Notes: generated by a model not told the origin, from the sequence alone. 64,000 nucleotides of DNA from Acidimicrobiales bacterium (GCA_030747595.1 JASLKK010000008.1:62001-126000); one strand, 5' to 3'; shown: positions 1 to 9,286, counted from the stretch's first letter. Made by a program: numbers and translations.

Positions 1-147
1 ACGCCACGCTGCCGATCGCCACCCCACCCATGGGGACAAGCATGCACGCGATGCCCTGTGGGGAACCAGAAGGAAAAGCACCGAACTTCTCCCCATCGCG
101 CCGTAACTCACCGGGGAAAACCCGGGCCTTTCTGTGGACGACCGTCT

Positions 148-178
148 GGCCGGTCCGAGCCTTCTCCCCGGACCGGCC
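148..178 (-). terminator. Hairpin downstream of rplI
   Basis: Two perfect 10-base arms (148-157 and 169-178, GGCCGGTCCG and its complement) separated by 11 bases lie just past the rplI stop. The position fits the end of the ribosomal operon. There is no clear U-tract, so it may be a weak or factor-dependent terminator. The rest of 1-200 shows no convincing gene. Confidence 0.5.
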
Positions 179-200
179 GACGTTCGTCATAACCGGGGGA

Positions 201-647
201 TCAGACCTCGGCCTGCACCTCGACGGTGACCGGAACGGCCACGTCGCTATAGAGGGCAACGGTGAACTCATACGAGCCCACCTCCTTGATTACCTCACCG
301 GCGAGCTGCCGCCGATCGACTTCGAGCCCGACCTGCGCGGTCAGAGCCTCAGCCACCTCGACAGTGCCAACCGAACCGAACAAACGGCCCTCATCAGAGG
401 CCTTGGCGGTCACCTGAACCACCACGCCGGCGATCCGAGCGGCAGTTGCCTCAGCCTCGGCCCGGTCTGACGCTGCCTTGAGCGCACGCTTGCGCCGCAT
501 GGACTCGGCCTGCGCGGTCACACCGGCCACGGCCTCAATGGCCAGGCCCTTGGGCACCAGGTAGTTGCGTGCATAGCCGCGAGCCACGTCGACAATGTCG
601 CCGGTCCGGCCCAGACCATCCACGTCGGAACGCAGGAGAACCTTCAC
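201..647 (-). CDS. rplI: 50S ribosomal protein L9
   Basis: L9 binds domain V of 23S rRNA beside the L1 stalk and helps keep the reading frame. The 148 residues are normal for the family: an N-terminal globular domain ([21 protein letters not shown], with the usual [12 protein letters not shown] stretch near residues 25-36), a long connecting helix rich in Arg and Ala, and a C-terminal RNA-binding domain. It is the last gene of rpsF-ssb-rpsR-rplI, and its ATG overlaps the rpsR stop by 4 bases, which indicates translational coupling. Identification is by direct family resemblance and synteny. Confidence 0.97.
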   Translation of the reverse strand: MKVLLRSDVDGLGRTGDIVDVARGYARNYLVPKGLAIEAVAGVTAQAESMRRKRALKAASDRAEAEATAARIAGVVVQVTAKASDEGRLFGSVGTVEVAEALTAQVGLEVDRRQLAGEVIKEVGSYEFTVALYSDVAVPVTVEVQAEV

Positions 648-1111
648 GACTGGGTCTCCTCGTCTACCGCCGACGCGGCCTCGACCGCATCGTCGAGCGT
701 CTCGACGGCAACCACCTCGTCAATCGCCTCAACGGTCTCGTCGGTACCGGCCTCGTCATCCGAGCCGGGCGGCGGACCTGACGGACGCGGCGGCGGACCA
801 TCGGCCCGGGCACCCCGGTCGTCATTACGACGCTCACGACGCTGGGTCGTGACGCGGTTGGCATAGGGAATCAGTGCCATCTCACGGGCGTTCTTGACCG
901 CCCGGGCGACCTCACGCTGCTGCTGCTCGGTGTTGCCGGTGATCCGACGTGCCTTGAGCTTTGACCGCTCCGATACGAACTTCTTGAGAAGCTCGGTGTC
1001 TTTGTAATCGACGTACTCGATCTTGCCGATGACGAGTGCGCTGATCTTCTTCTTGCCCCGCCTGCCCGCATCGCGGGGCTTGGATCGGCGGGGAGGGGTA
1101 CGACGTGCCAT
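644..1111 (-). CDS. rpsR: 30S ribosomal protein S18 with a long acidic tail
   Basis: S18 pairs with S6 on the platform of the small subunit. The conserved core is clear at residues 23-90 ([17 protein letters not shown], then [10 protein letters not shown] and AREMALIPY). The protein is 155 residues, about twice the usual 75-90. The extra C-terminal half starts with an Arg-rich stretch, continues with a Pro/Gly segment and ends in an Asp/Glu-rich disordered tail. The start ATG overlaps the ssb stop by one base (TGATG), and the stop overlaps rplI. The role of the tail is unknown. No frameshift is evident and the tail keeps coding-type codon use. Confidence 0.95.
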   Translation of the reverse strand: MARRTPPRRSKPRDAGRRGKKKISALVIGKIEYVDYKDTELLKKFVSERSKLKARRITGNTEQQQREVARAVKNAREMALIPYANRVTTQRRERRNDDRGARADGPPPRPSGPPPGSDDEAGTDETVEAIDEVVAVETLDDAVEAASAVDEETQS

Positions 1112-1542
1112 CAGAAAGGCTCCTCATCGGTCGGATGGGTGGGAGCGGTCTGGCCACCACCACCGGTCGGGGCGCCGGATCCACCGTCGCCGCGGAACTC
1201 GGTTCTGGTCACCTCGGCAGTCGCCCACCGGAGGCTAGGGGCCACCTCATCGGCTACCAGTTCCACCTTCGAGCGACGCTCTCCCTCCTGGGATTCCCAG
1301 GAGCGCTGATCGAGTCGCCCGTAGATGACGACGCGCATGCCCTTGGTGATGGACTCGGCCACGTTCTCAGCCAGGTCACGCCAGCAGGCGACGTCGAAGA
1401 AGGAGACGCTGTCCTCCCCGGTCTTGGACTTCATATTCCAGGCCACGCCGAAGTTGCACACGGGGGCGCCGCTCGGAGTGAACCGGAGTTCGGGATCACG
1501 GGTCACATTGCCCACGATGGTCACAGTGTTGTCGAATGCCAT
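1111..1542 (-). CDS. ssb: Single-stranded DNA-binding protein
   Basis: SSB coats single-stranded DNA in replication, repair and recombination. The OB fold occupies roughly residues 1-110 ([21 protein letters not shown], later [15 protein letters not shown]). It is followed by a Gly-rich linker and an acidic tip ending DEEPF, matching the family D-D-x-P-F motif that recruits partner proteins. I chose the ATG at 1542, preceded by GGAGAG, because the longer open frame has no family resemblance upstream. At 143 residues it is slightly short because the linker is compact. It lies between rpsF and rpsR, as in most bacteria. Confidence 0.96.
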   Translation of the reverse strand: MAFDNTVTIVGNVTRDPELRFTPSGAPVCNFGVAWNMKSKTGEDSVSFFDVACWRDLAENVAESITKGMRVVIYGRLDQRSWESQEGERRSKVELVADEVAPSLRWATAEVTRTEFRGDGGSGAPTGGGGQTAPTHPTDEEPF

Positions 1543-1558
1543 TTGTTCTCTCCGGTGC

Positions 1559-1915
1559 TCAACCGGCCTCAGCCGGCTCCGCCTCACCCAAGAGGCCGCG
1601 TCGTGCGACCTCCGCATCGGGCAGGCGAATGATCTTGTGACGGACCACTTCACTGCGGTCCGCGAGTCTGAGGATGCGATCCGTGGAGTCCAGGTTGCCC
1701 GCATCGGTCACCACGTCGAGGACGACGTAGACGCCCTCCCACTTGTGGTTGATCCGGTAGGCAAATCGCCGACGGCCCCAGGGTTCGGAATCCTTGAGGG
1801 ACGCGATGCGTCCACCCTCAGATTCGATGTTTGCGGTGACCTTCGAAAGGCTGGCCTCCAAGGCTTCAGCCTCGAGGTCTCCGTCGAAGATGATCATGAG
1901 TTCGTATACCCGCAT
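1559..1915 (-). CDS. rpsF: 30S ribosomal protein S6
   Basis: S6 is the partner of S18 on the 30S platform. The 118-residue protein has the expected pattern: MRVYELMIIFDGD at the start, WGRRRFAYRINHKWEGVYVV in the middle and RHKIIRL near residue 98, followed by a short variable tail. It is the first gene of rpsF-ssb-rpsR-rplI and is 16 bases from ssb. Its ribosome binding site (1925-1934, complement reading GAGGAGGTGA) is close to a perfect anti-Shine-Dalgarno match, so the start is certain and expression should be strong. Confidence 0.97.
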   Translation of the reverse strand: MRVYELMIIFDGDLEAEALEASLSKVTANIESEGGRIASLKDSEPWGRRRFAYRINHKWEGVYVVLDVVTDAGNLDSTDRILRLADRSEVVRHKIIRLPDAEVARRGLLGEAEPAEAG

Positions 1916-2194
1916 GGCGGGGACTCACCTCCTCTGGTCTCGGACATCGCCCACGGCGTGCCCGGGGCCCCACGGTGGGGCAGGGGTAACGGGTTGTCAG
2001 AGCCTCCGTGGACACCAGTTGACCGGCATCCACAAGGGCGAGAGCAGGTTACCGGCCTTCGGTTCGCATCCACGCAGACATCATGGCAGGGGCCTGTGAC
2101 AGGGCTTCTGGCGCGGGCTTCTAGACAGGGTCCGGCCGCGTCGTGGTGAGTGACGGGTTTCACGCAGCCGCTGCTGCCAGAAAACCGAGGGGGC
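1916..2194 (-). promoter_or_regulatory. rpsF operon leader and promoter region
   Basis: This 279-base gene-free stretch lies upstream of rpsF. It holds the very strong ribosome binding site at 1925-1934 and a small GC-rich hairpin at 1967-1981 (GCCCC, 5-base loop, GGGGC). Many bacteria autoregulate rpsF through an S6:S18-binding leader RNA. The hairpin position would allow one here, but I cannot see the diagnostic bulge with certainty. No open reading frame in the stretch looks real. Confidence 0.4.
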
Positions 2195-2608
2195 TCAGCC
2201 GCGGCCCAAGGAAGTGACCCGCACCAGATGATTCCACCCACAGGCCGCACAGACCTCGACCACGTACCCGGTGAGGTGGGCCTTCCGGGCATCCAACCGT
2301 TCCAACTCGCCCGGGGTGGAGATACACCGCCCGAAGGCCGGCAGCCGGGGCCCGAAAACGTAGGTCACGTGCGCCACCTCATAGTCCTCGCACACCGGAC
2401 AGATCTCCGAGGTGGGCGTGCCGCACTCCACGGCGTTGCGGCGGAGCATGGGCTGGGCATCACACAACACGTCTCGTCCCAACGAACCACGTCGCCAACC
2501 GTTCAAGGTCGTCTGGCGAGCCAGGCGGTAGTCGACGTCGGCTGGGCGTCGTCCGGGGAGCAGGCCCTCTCTGACCTGTCTCGCCTCGCCGGTTCGCCGA
2601 CCTGTCAC
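2195..2608 (-). CDS. DUF5318 zinc-ribbon-like protein
   Basis: This matches the actinobacterial DUF5318 family, whose function is not known. It contains the VDYRLARQTTL opening, a central CPVC pair, the VTYVFG block and the characteristic C-terminal VVEVCAACGWNHLVR with a second Cys pair, so a zinc-ribbon fold is likely (CxxC at about residues 70-73 and 119-122). The 137 residues include about 25 poorly conserved N-terminal residues, and the GTG start at 2608 is tentative. It lies between the CCA-adding enzyme and rpsF, a common actinobacterial neighbourhood. Confidence 0.85.
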   Translation of the reverse strand: MTGRRTGEARQVREGLLPGRRPADVDYRLARQTTLNGWRRGSLGRDVLCDAQPMLRRNAVECGTPTSEICPVCEDYEVAHVTYVFGPRLPAFGRCISTPGELERLDARKAHLTGYVVEVCAACGWNHLVRVTSLGRG

Positions 2609-2668
2609 ATCGTCACCCTAGGACACCCGTTCGACGGGCTTCCCTCGAAAGGCTGTCCAAACCAATGA

Positions 2669-3952
2669 TCAGTCACCGCCAGTCCCCCAGTGGGCAAGCA
2701 GACGGCGTCGGATCTCGGCGTCGTCGAGGCGTCCCTCGGTGAGCCTAAGTTCGCCCAGCCAGGCCATTACCTCGCCCACTCCGGGGCCTGCCTCCAGATT
2801 CAACAGCCTCATCACCGTGGCCCCGTCCATGCCTGGTCCGAGATCGTCGAGTTCACCCAAGCCCCGAAGCCGGGCCACCGCGCGGCCCAACGTCGGGCCA
2901 TCGGATCCCAACCCGACGAGAGCGGCGAAGGTCAGCACCTCGTCCAGCTGGTCTCCGACACGTGCTACCAATCGACGGATCTCTTCATCCGACGGTGACC
3001 CATCAGGTGGCGATTCGGCCAACATCTCGACACCATCCAGCAGGGTTCCGATACGGCCAGCCTCGCGCCCCGATAGTCGGAACGCCGCACTGCACCTCCT
3101 AAGGGACTCCCGCCCCTCAGCACCGTGGATGAGAAGGCCGAGGCGGAGCACCGCGTCCCCAGGATCCGCCGCAGCCACCCGACGCTCGAGCACTTCACGA
3201 ACTGACGGCGTCAGTGCCGCCAACTCCGGCAGCAGGACGGGCAGCAGGCCCATGTCGTCCAACAGGGCGAACCCGGCCGTCGGATCCTCGACCTGCAACA
3301 ACCGGAACAGTTCGTCGCGGATGCGCTCGCCCGCCACTATCTCCATTCGATCCACCAAGGCCCGAGCGGCGTCCACCAGACCATCGGCAGGCGTCAACCC
3401 ATACCGGGACAAGAACCTGGCAGCCCGCAACATTCGCAGCGGGTCATCGGAAAACGACTCCACCGGATCCAACGGAGTCCGTAGGGTCCGGGTCTCCAGG
3501 TCGGCGCGACCACCGAACGGATCGTGCAACATTCCGTCAGCTACGTCGACAGCCATTGCGTTGACCGTGAAATCCCGACGAGCCAGGTCCTCGAACAGCT
3601 CGCTGGAGAATCGCACCACCGGCTTACGGGAGTCGCTCAAGTAGGCCTCAGCTCGATGGGTGGTGATCTCCATGGTGACGTCGCCCACCCGCAGTCCGAC
3701 CGTGCCGAACCGCTCGCCCTGCAACCACACTGCATCAGCCACTTCGGCCACCAGTTCCCGGATCCGGTCAGGGGTGGCGTCAGTGGTCAGGTCGTGATCG
3801 GGCGTCCGGTCATCGCGCAGGAGCCGGTCACGGACCAGTCCGCCGACTAGATAGAGACCGTGCCCGGCCGCGTGGAATGGCCCGGCCACTGGCGCCACTG
3901 CAGCGCGGATGTCGTCAAACGTCCCATCAGGAATGGCGGAGAGCCCGTCCAC
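2669..3952 (-). CDS. pcnA: CCA tRNA nucleotidyltransferase without a recognisable HD domain
   Basis: The enzyme adds or repairs the 3' CCA end of tRNAs. The nucleotidyltransferase head shows GG(L)VRD near residues 37-42, a D-H-D metal pair about 12 residues later, and the family blocks RRDFTVNAMAVD and DPLRMLRAARFLSRYGL. Actinobacterial homologues usually continue into an HD phosphohydrolase domain (HDIGKP). Here the corresponding place reads LLIHGAEGRES, so the HD metal site seems lost, while the length (427) stays near normal. It is 3 bases downstream of the deacetylase-family gene, so the two are probably co-transcribed. Several tRNAs here encode CCA, but the Ile gene does not. Confidence 0.9.
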   Translation of the reverse strand: MDGLSAIPDGTFDDIRAAVAPVAGPFHAAGHGLYLVGGLVRDRLLRDDRTPDHDLTTDATPDRIRELVAEVADAVWLQGERFGTVGLRVGDVTMEITTHRAEAYLSDSRKPVVRFSSELFEDLARRDFTVNAMAVDVADGMLHDPFGGRADLETRTLRTPLDPVESFSDDPLRMLRAARFLSRYGLTPADGLVDAARALVDRMEIVAGERIRDELFRLLQVEDPTAGFALLDDMGLLPVLLPELAALTPSVREVLERRVAAADPGDAVLRLGLLIHGAEGRESLRRCSAAFRLSGREAGRIGTLLDGVEMLAESPPDGSPSDEEIRRLVARVGDQLDEVLTFAALVGLGSDGPTLGRAVARLRGLGELDDLGPGMDGATVMRLLNLEAGPGVGEVMAWLGELRLTEGRLDDAEIRRRLLAHWGTGGD

Positions 3953-3955
3953 CGT

Positions 3956-4981
3956 TCAATCCTCCAAGCCGTGGCGTCGAACCAGATCCACCACGAGGGA
4001 ATCGACCTCGCCCACTACACCGCCGCGCCCTCGACCTGTGGCCTGTTCGGGCCGATAATCCATGCCGACGACGGCCGCCACGGTGGCCCCGGCCGAATCG
4101 GCGAGTGCACCAAGGTCGTACCCGCCTTCCAGGAACAACACCACCCGGCCCGTCGGGACCAGCCCCACCAGTTCGACGACCAGGTCTGCGTAGTCGGCCG
4201 AGGTCAGACCCATGTCCGTCAGCGGATCGGCCCGGTGGGCGTCGAAGCCTGCAGAGACGAGCAGCCAATCAGGAGCAAAACGCTCAACGGCGGGAACCAC
4301 CACCGACCCCATGACGTGGCGGTAGTCATCGCCGGCCGCGCCAGGGGGAAGGGGAACGTTGATCGTGGTGCCGACTCCCGCACCTGTACCGACCTCGTCG
4401 GCCGCGCCGGTACCCGGATACAGCGGCCACTGGTGGCACGACACGAACAGCACCTGGTCATCACCGTAGAAGACGTCCTGGGTGCCGTTGCCGTGGTGGG
4501 CGTCCACGTCGACTATGGCCACCCGTTGACCGACTCCTACCAGAGCGGAGGCGGCCACCGCCACGTTGTTGAGAAGACAGAACCCCATGGACCGGTCGGG
4601 CGTGGCGTGATGCCCTGGAGGTCGTACCGCACAGAAGGCCAGGTCGGCGTGACCGGCACGAAGCCCATCAACCGCCACCAGGCCCGCGCCGGCCGCTAGT
4701 CGGGCTGCCATCCAGGAATTCGGGCCCATGACCGTGTCGGGATCGCACCGGCCACCACCCTCGGCATCGATCCCAGCCAGCTTCTCGAGGTACGCCGGCG
4801 GATGGACGCCCATCAGGTCCGCATCATCGGCCAGGCGCGGCGCACGACGGATGACCGCCTCATCAACGCCTGCGGCGTCCAGCCCCTCCCACACGGCCGT
4901 CAGGCGAGCAGGCTGCTCTGGGTGACGGGATCCCGCCCGGTGGTCCAGAAACCGCTCGTCGGTCACCAGGAGGAGCGACAT
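3956..4981 (-). CDS. Histone-deacetylase-family (AcuC/class II type) amide hydrolase
   Basis: This is a Zn-dependent deacetylase of the arginase/HDAC fold. The full catalytic set is visible: HPEQPARL near residue 20, RPPGHHA (paired His) around residue 120, the DVDAHHGNGTQDVFY metal ligands, the SAGFDAHRADPL Asp ligand, and the glycine loop EGGYDL near residue 300. The 341-residue length is normal. The bacterial substrate may be acetylated proteins (as for AcuC, which controls acetyl-CoA synthetase), acetylpolyamines or other amides, and sequence alone does not decide. The ATG at 4981 directly precedes the conserved core. A second, different member is at 57689. Confidence 0.92.
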   Translation of the reverse strand: MSLLLVTDERFLDHRAGSRHPEQPARLTAVWEGLDAAGVDEAVIRRAPRLADDADLMGVHPPAYLEKLAGIDAEGGGRCDPDTVMGPNSWMAARLAAGAGLVAVDGLRAGHADLAFCAVRPPGHHATPDRSMGFCLLNNVAVAASALVGVGQRVAIVDVDAHHGNGTQDVFYGDDQVLFVSCHQWPLYPGTGAADEVGTGAGVGTTINVPLPPGAAGDDYRHVMGSVVVPAVERFAPDWLLVSAGFDAHRADPLTDMGLTSADYADLVVELVGLVPTGRVVLFLEGGYDLGALADSAGATVAAVVGMDYRPEQATGRGRGGVVGEVDSLVVDLVRRHGLED

Positions 4982-5166
4982 CTAGCGAGCGTAACCTCCG
5001 TGCCCCCGGAGGTTCCGACCCCTCTGGCCAGTCGGGCAAGTCATACCCTGTCGGAATCGACGTCCGGACCGAACGAACCTCCGTCGACGAACCCTTCCCC
5101 TCGGGTCGCGTCGCCCAGCCGCCTGTCGGGCTGCCGGGTTCCGGTGTTCCCTGTATCGAACGGTTC

Positions 5167-5937
5167 ATGACCAGCGGCGGCACGGTCATCCGTCTGAGTC
5201 CATGGCGTGGCAACACCCGGACCACCCAGGTAGTGGCCGTGGACGGGCCACCACCACGTCCCGACGACGTGTCCGACCTCATCGAGTACCTCGGCTCCCG
5301 GGGCGTCCGGGAGATCATGACCACTGCGCTGGGACCGATCGACCAACAATCGTTCACAGCACGTGGGTTCGACCCTCAGGAACACCTCCTACTCATGGGT
5401 CGACCTGTCGACCCGACGAACCCATCCTCCCGCTGGACATCACGCTGGACTGGACGTACCCCCAGTCGTCCCCGTACCCGACCCGCCCGTCGACGGGACC
5501 AGGACGCCGTACTAGAACTGGATGACCGAGCATTCGCCCCGTTCTCGCCCTTCTGGCGATTCGACAGGGCCGCCCTCGACGAGGTGGGGCAGGCCACCGA
5601 ATCTCATCGTCGACGCGTGATCAGACAGCGGGCCAACCGACGGACGGGTTCCACGGTGATCGGTCACGCCATCACCGGACGAACGACCACCATCGGATTC
5701 CTCCAGCGTCTGGCCGTCGATCCGGCGGCCGAGGGCCGAGGCGTCGGCTCGGCCCTGGTCGTCGACGCACTTTGCTGGCTACGCCAGACGGGGGCCCATG
5801 AGGTCTGGGTGAACACCCAGCCCGACAACGACCGCGCCCGTGCCCTCTACCTCCGCCACGGATTCACCGAACGGGAGGGGGGCCTCGACGTCCTCCACAG
5901 GGTGATCGACGACCCGGCCGGAGATCTGGTCAGATGA
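5167..5937 (+). CDS. GNAT-family N-acetyltransferase, two-lobed
   Basis: The C-terminal half is a complete GNAT domain: an LQRLAVDP beta strand, the acetyl-CoA loop EGRGVGSALV (about residues 193-202), then WVNTQPDNDRARALYLRHGF. The N-terminal 110 residues resemble an eroded GNAT lobe ending in a Pro/Arg-rich linker. The substrate cannot be predicted. The stop overlaps the following DUF6049 gene by 4 bases (ATGA), so the two are translationally coupled. Start sites upstream of 5167 were not supported. Transcription diverges from the 4981 gene across a 185-base gap. Confidence 0.85.
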   Translation: MTSGGTVIRLSPWRGNTRTTQVVAVDGPPPRPDDVSDLIEYLGSRGVREIMTTALGPIDQQSFTARGFDPQEHLLLMGRPVDPTNPSSRWTSRWTGRTPSRPRTRPARRRDQDAVLELDDRAFAPFSPFWRFDRAALDEVGQATESHRRRVIRQRANRRTGSTVIGHAITGRTTTIGFLQRLAVDPAAEGRGVGSALVVDALCWLRQTGAHEVWVNTQPDNDRARALYLRHGFTEREGGLDVLHRVIDDPAGDLVR

Positions 5938-7997
5938 ACCGGCAACGAATAACCACGGCCGTCTCGGCCAACCCCACGAGGTGGTTCGGACAGCCCCTCC
6001 AGCCGACCAGTCGGCAGAAGGTCCTGATGCAGGTCCTTATGACCGTCCTGCTCGCAGCCCTGCTGGTATCTGCATCCGCGGGGGCGACGGCCGAACAGGC
6101 GCGAGCCGACGGTGACTCGGCCAGCCTCGGTCTCATTGCACAGTCGCCATGGATCGACGACGATGGCGATCTGGCCCTCCAGTTGAGGATCACCGGAGAT
6201 GCCACCGGCTCCCACCTCCGCCTTGGACTCCACCACCCAGTGGATCGTCGTGGTCTCCTGGCCCTCCGGGACGACCCGGTGCTCGGAGTCCCGGAGTCCA
6301 CCCTCACCATCGACGTCTCCGACGTCATCAACTCGGCCGGCGTGGCCTCACTCACCCTGCCAGTCGGTCCTGACGGGATCCTTCGCTCGCGACCCGGCGA
6401 AGTCTCCCCATTAACCGTCGAGCTGGTGGCCGCCAACGGCCACCTATTGGACCGACTGGTTACCCCGGTGGTCCATCTCCCGATCGTGCCCGCTGGCGAA
6501 GCGGCCGCCCAACGACCACTCCTTGTCGGGATCTCGCTGGACATCGACGGACCGCCACCGCTTCGCCCCGACGGGCGGGTCGAACTGGACGAGGCAACGG
6601 TGCGATACCTCGGCGCGGTGGCCAACGCCGTTCTCGACCATCCCGGCGCACCGGTGGACGTGCGTCTGCCGCCAGCCACCATGGCCGGTCTGGCCCACTC
6701 TGATGACCTGGCCCACGCCCGCCTCTTGGCCCAACTAGCGGCAGCCGTGCAGTCTGGTGGCCTCCACCTCCGGTCATCGCCGTTCGTGACCGCCGATCCA
6801 GAAGCATGGCGACAAGCTGGACGCTCCGACGTCCACCGGGATCTGCTCGACCACGGCGACCAGGTCCTGACCGAACACCTCGGCGCCGCCCCCGACCGAT
6901 CAGTCGCCGTACTCGAACCCACCGCGGTTCCCTCCACCCTCGATCTTTTGAACCGACTGGGAACCGTCCACCACGTCGTCTCCGCTGATCACCTTGACCC
7001 CCGTCCGATCACCGCGTCACACGGCTCCACCCATCCCGCCCGACTCCTTGATGCGGCCGGGGTCGCCCACCCGGCGCTGGTATCTGATCCCGATCTGGCC
7101 CGACACCTGGTCGACCCCCGGGGATCGGTATCCGCTGCCCAGCAACTGGTGGCCGACCTAGCTCTGCTGGCCTGGTCGGACCCCACGGTGACCCGAACGG
7201 CCATCATTACCGTGCCCGACGGCCTGACCATCGACGCCCTAACTCTGGGTCTGGTCCTCGGAGTTCTGAGGGATGCGCCCTTCCTCCATCTGCAGTCGCT
7301 CCCAGACTTGTTCGAGGCGTCGTTGACCGCCGATGCAGCGGCCGCCATCAATTACGAGCTCTGGCCGGACCCCGTCATATCGGTCTCCCGGCGGGCCACC
7401 GACCGGAGTCTCGCCGAGACCACGGTGGCGGCCTACACCGCCATGTTGGGTGGCCCCCACCCCGACGCCGCGGCTCTCAATGACCTTCTAGAGGTCACCG
7501 CGGCTGCCGAACTCGACGGAGATGCGATGGGCGCATACCTGTCGGCCGTGTACGCCACGGTGTCCGGTGTCCTCGACGCGTTCACCACCCCATCGGACCA
7601 GAGCGTCCGACTCACGGCACGCCGAGCCGACCTGCCGTTCACCATTCACAACGGCCTGAACACCGACGCACGGGTGGTGCTTGTCCTCCAGAGCGACGGT
7701 CGTATCGACTTCCCCGACGGTGACGTCATCGAGGCCGTGCTGGTCCCCGGTCGTAACCGGATCGCCGTGCCCGTCCGGGCCAGGACGTCAGGTGACGCCC
7801 GACTCCAGGTCACCGTCCGATCCCCCGACGATGCCCGACTCCTCCAGCTCCGGTCGACACAACTCATGGTGCGTACCACCAGCCTCCCGGGCGTCGGTGT
7901 GGCGTTGTTCGTTGGTGCACTCGCCGTCCTGGCCATCTGGTGGGTTCGCTCAGCCCGACTACGCTCGACGCGCACCAGACTTGGAGAGAGCCCATGA
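5934..7997 (+). CDS. DUF6049-family membrane-anchored surface protein
   Basis: A 687-residue protein with an N-terminal membrane/secretion segment (VLMQVLMTVLLAALLVSASAGA, about residues 31-50) followed by acidic, secreted-type sequence. It ends in one transmembrane helix (VALFVGALAVLAIWW, about 657-672) and a short basic cytoplasmic tail. This is the architecture and location of the DUF6049 family (Rv3909 type), which in other actinobacteria sits between the CCA/Nudix genes and murJ. The biochemical role is unknown. It overlaps both neighbours by 4 bases (GNAT before, DegV after). No murJ follows here. Confidence 0.8.
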   Translation: MNRQRITTAVSANPTRWFGQPLQPTSRQKVLMQVLMTVLLAALLVSASAGATAEQARADGDSASLGLIAQSPWIDDDGDLALQLRITGDATGSHLRLGLHHPVDRRGLLALRDDPVLGVPESTLTIDVSDVINSAGVASLTLPVGPDGILRSRPGEVSPLTVELVAANGHLLDRLVTPVVHLPIVPAGEAAAQRPLLVGISLDIDGPPPLRPDGRVELDEATVRYLGAVANAVLDHPGAPVDVRLPPATMAGLAHSDDLAHARLLAQLAAAVQSGGLHLRSSPFVTADPEAWRQAGRSDVHRDLLDHGDQVLTEHLGAAPDRSVAVLEPTAVPSTLDLLNRLGTVHHVVSADHLDPRPITASHGSTHPARLLDAAGVAHPALVSDPDLARHLVDPRGSVSAAQQLVADLALLAWSDPTVTRTAIITVPDGLTIDALTLGLVLGVLRDAPFLHLQSLPDLFEASLTADAAAAINYELWPDPVISVSRRATDRSLAETTVAAYTAMLGGPHPDAAALNDLLEVTAAAELDGDAMGAYLSAVYATVSGVLDAFTTPSDQSVRLTARRADLPFTIHNGLNTDARVVLVLQSDGRIDFPDGDVIEAVLVPGRNRIAVPVRARTSGDARLQVTVRSPDDARLLQLRSTQLMVRTTSLPGVGVALFVGALAVLAIWWVRSARLRSTRTRLGESP

Positions 7998-8830
7998 CCG
8001 TCCGCATCGTCACCGACAGCGCCTGCGACCTCACCGAGGCCGAGATCGAAGCCCACGGCATCGACCTGGTCCCGCTGAGCATCCGATTCGGCGAAGACGT
8101 CCAACTGGACCGCGAAGAGTTGTCCGTCGACGACTTCTACCGCCGCATGGCGTCGTCCGATGAGCTTCCCCAGACCGCTGCACCGTCCCCCGGGGCATTC
8201 GCCGCAGTATTCCAACGTCGCCTCGACGAGGGTGCCGACGCCATCGTGTGCATCAACCTCTCCAGTGGGATGTCGGCCACCATGGAGTCCTCGGAACTAG
8301 GCGCCCGCGAGGTAGACGGCGACGTTCGCATCGTGGACAGCCGATCGGTCACCGCCGGACAGGGCGTCATGGTCCTCGCGGCCGCCATCGCAGCTGCCAG
8401 TGGCGCGTCAGCAGACGAGATAGTGGCCCTCGCGGAAGACATCCGGGACCGCACACGGGTGTTCGCCGCTATCGACACCTTGGAAAATCTCAAGAAGGGT
8501 GGTCGAATCGGCAACGCTCAGGCCCTGCTGGGGAGCATGCTCTCCATCAAGCCCCTCATCGACGTGAGTTCCGGCATCGTCGAGGAGGCCGGCCGCCAAC
8601 GCACCCGGAAGAAGTCCTTGGCGTGGTTGCGGGACCGGGTAGCCGACCATGTCGACGAGATCGAGACCCTGTCCGTCATGCATGCCCAGGCTGACGACGT
8701 GGACGATCTAGTGACCATGCTGTCCGACCTGGTGGATCCCTCGATCATCCGGGTGGGAGTGATCGGACCGGTGGTGGCCAGTCACGGAGGCCCCGGCGTG
8801 GTCGGTCTCTGCTTCACACTCCGTCCCTGA
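7994..8830 (+). CDS. DegV-family fatty-acid-binding protein
   Basis: DegV (FakB-type) proteins bind fatty acids, and in Firmicutes they present them to the FakA kinase. Family marks are VRIVTDSACDLT at the N-terminus, VVPLSIRFG-type strand (here LVPLSIRFGEDV), SSGMSATMESS near residue 90, DSRSVTAGQGV, and the C-terminal HGGPGVVG. The start is the ATG at 7994, preceded by GGAGAG and overlapping the previous stop (ATGA). A longer frame from 7940 lies inside the previous gene. No FakA kinase gene is nearby, so its use in fatty-acid activation here is inferred only. Confidence 0.92.
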   Translation: MTVRIVTDSACDLTEAEIEAHGIDLVPLSIRFGEDVQLDREELSVDDFYRRMASSDELPQTAAPSPGAFAAVFQRRLDEGADAIVCINLSSGMSATMESSELGAREVDGDVRIVDSRSVTAGQGVMVLAAAIAAASGASADEIVALAEDIRDRTRVFAAIDTLENLKKGGRIGNAQALLGSMLSIKPLIDVSSGIVEEAGRQRTRKKSLAWLRDRVADHVDEIETLSVMHAQADDVDDLVTMLSDLVDPSIIRVGVIGPVVASHGGPGVVGLCFTLRP

Positions 8831-8923
8831 TCGACCTGTTCCCGCCCCATTCCCCTGTTCCGGACTGGTCATCTGCAGTCAGCTCCGGCGGCGGCCCAGA
8901 AGGTGATCGGTAGGCTCGACGCC

Positions 8924-9256
8924 ATGATGACGCCGGTTGACCCCCACCCCACGGAGGACCCCACCCCTGGGACCCCCGTTCGGGGCGATTGGGCCTCGTC
9001 GCTCGTCGACCGGTTCGTCGAGGTGGTCGACCAGGTTCGAAACGTCACCACACGGCCGATCATCACCCTCGCTCGTGCCCTGGTGTTTGGACTCGTCATG
9101 GTGTGTTGTGCCGTCGCTGCAACCGTCCTAGCCGGCATCGGCCTGTTCCGCCTCCTTGACGTCGTCCTTCCCGGTGAAAGCTGGTCAGCCCATCTCGTCC
9201 TAGGTGCCACCTGCTGCGCACTCGGCGGACTCCTTTGGTCCCGCCGAAGTCCCTGA
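8924..9256 (+). CDS. Small two-helix membrane protein
   Basis: About 110 residues: an acidic/Pro-rich N-terminus, an amphipathic stretch (SLVDRFVEVVDQVRNVTTRPII), then two hydrophobic helices (ALVFGLVMVCCAVAATVLAGI and LVLGATCCALGGLLW) ending in Arg-rich sequence. I cannot assign a family; small proteins of this shape occur in many actinobacteria. I prefer the ATG pair at 8924/8927 over a GTG at 8903. It lies 30 bases before trxB and may share its transcript. Confidence 0.65.
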   Translation: MMTPVDPHPTEDPTPGTPVRGDWASSLVDRFVEVVDQVRNVTTRPIITLARALVFGLVMVCCAVAATVLAGIGLFRLLDVVLPGESWSAHLVLGATCCALGGLLWSRRSP

Positions 9257-9286
9257 TCCCAAATCTCTCTCCCTTCTGGAGTACCC

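Noticed and set aside
30-470. Open frame opposite rplI
   Set aside because: Shadow of rplI; no coding signature of its own.
2739-3644. 301-residue Ser/Arg-rich frame opposite the CCA-adding enzyme
   Set aside because: Low-complexity shadow frame typical of high-GC antisense.
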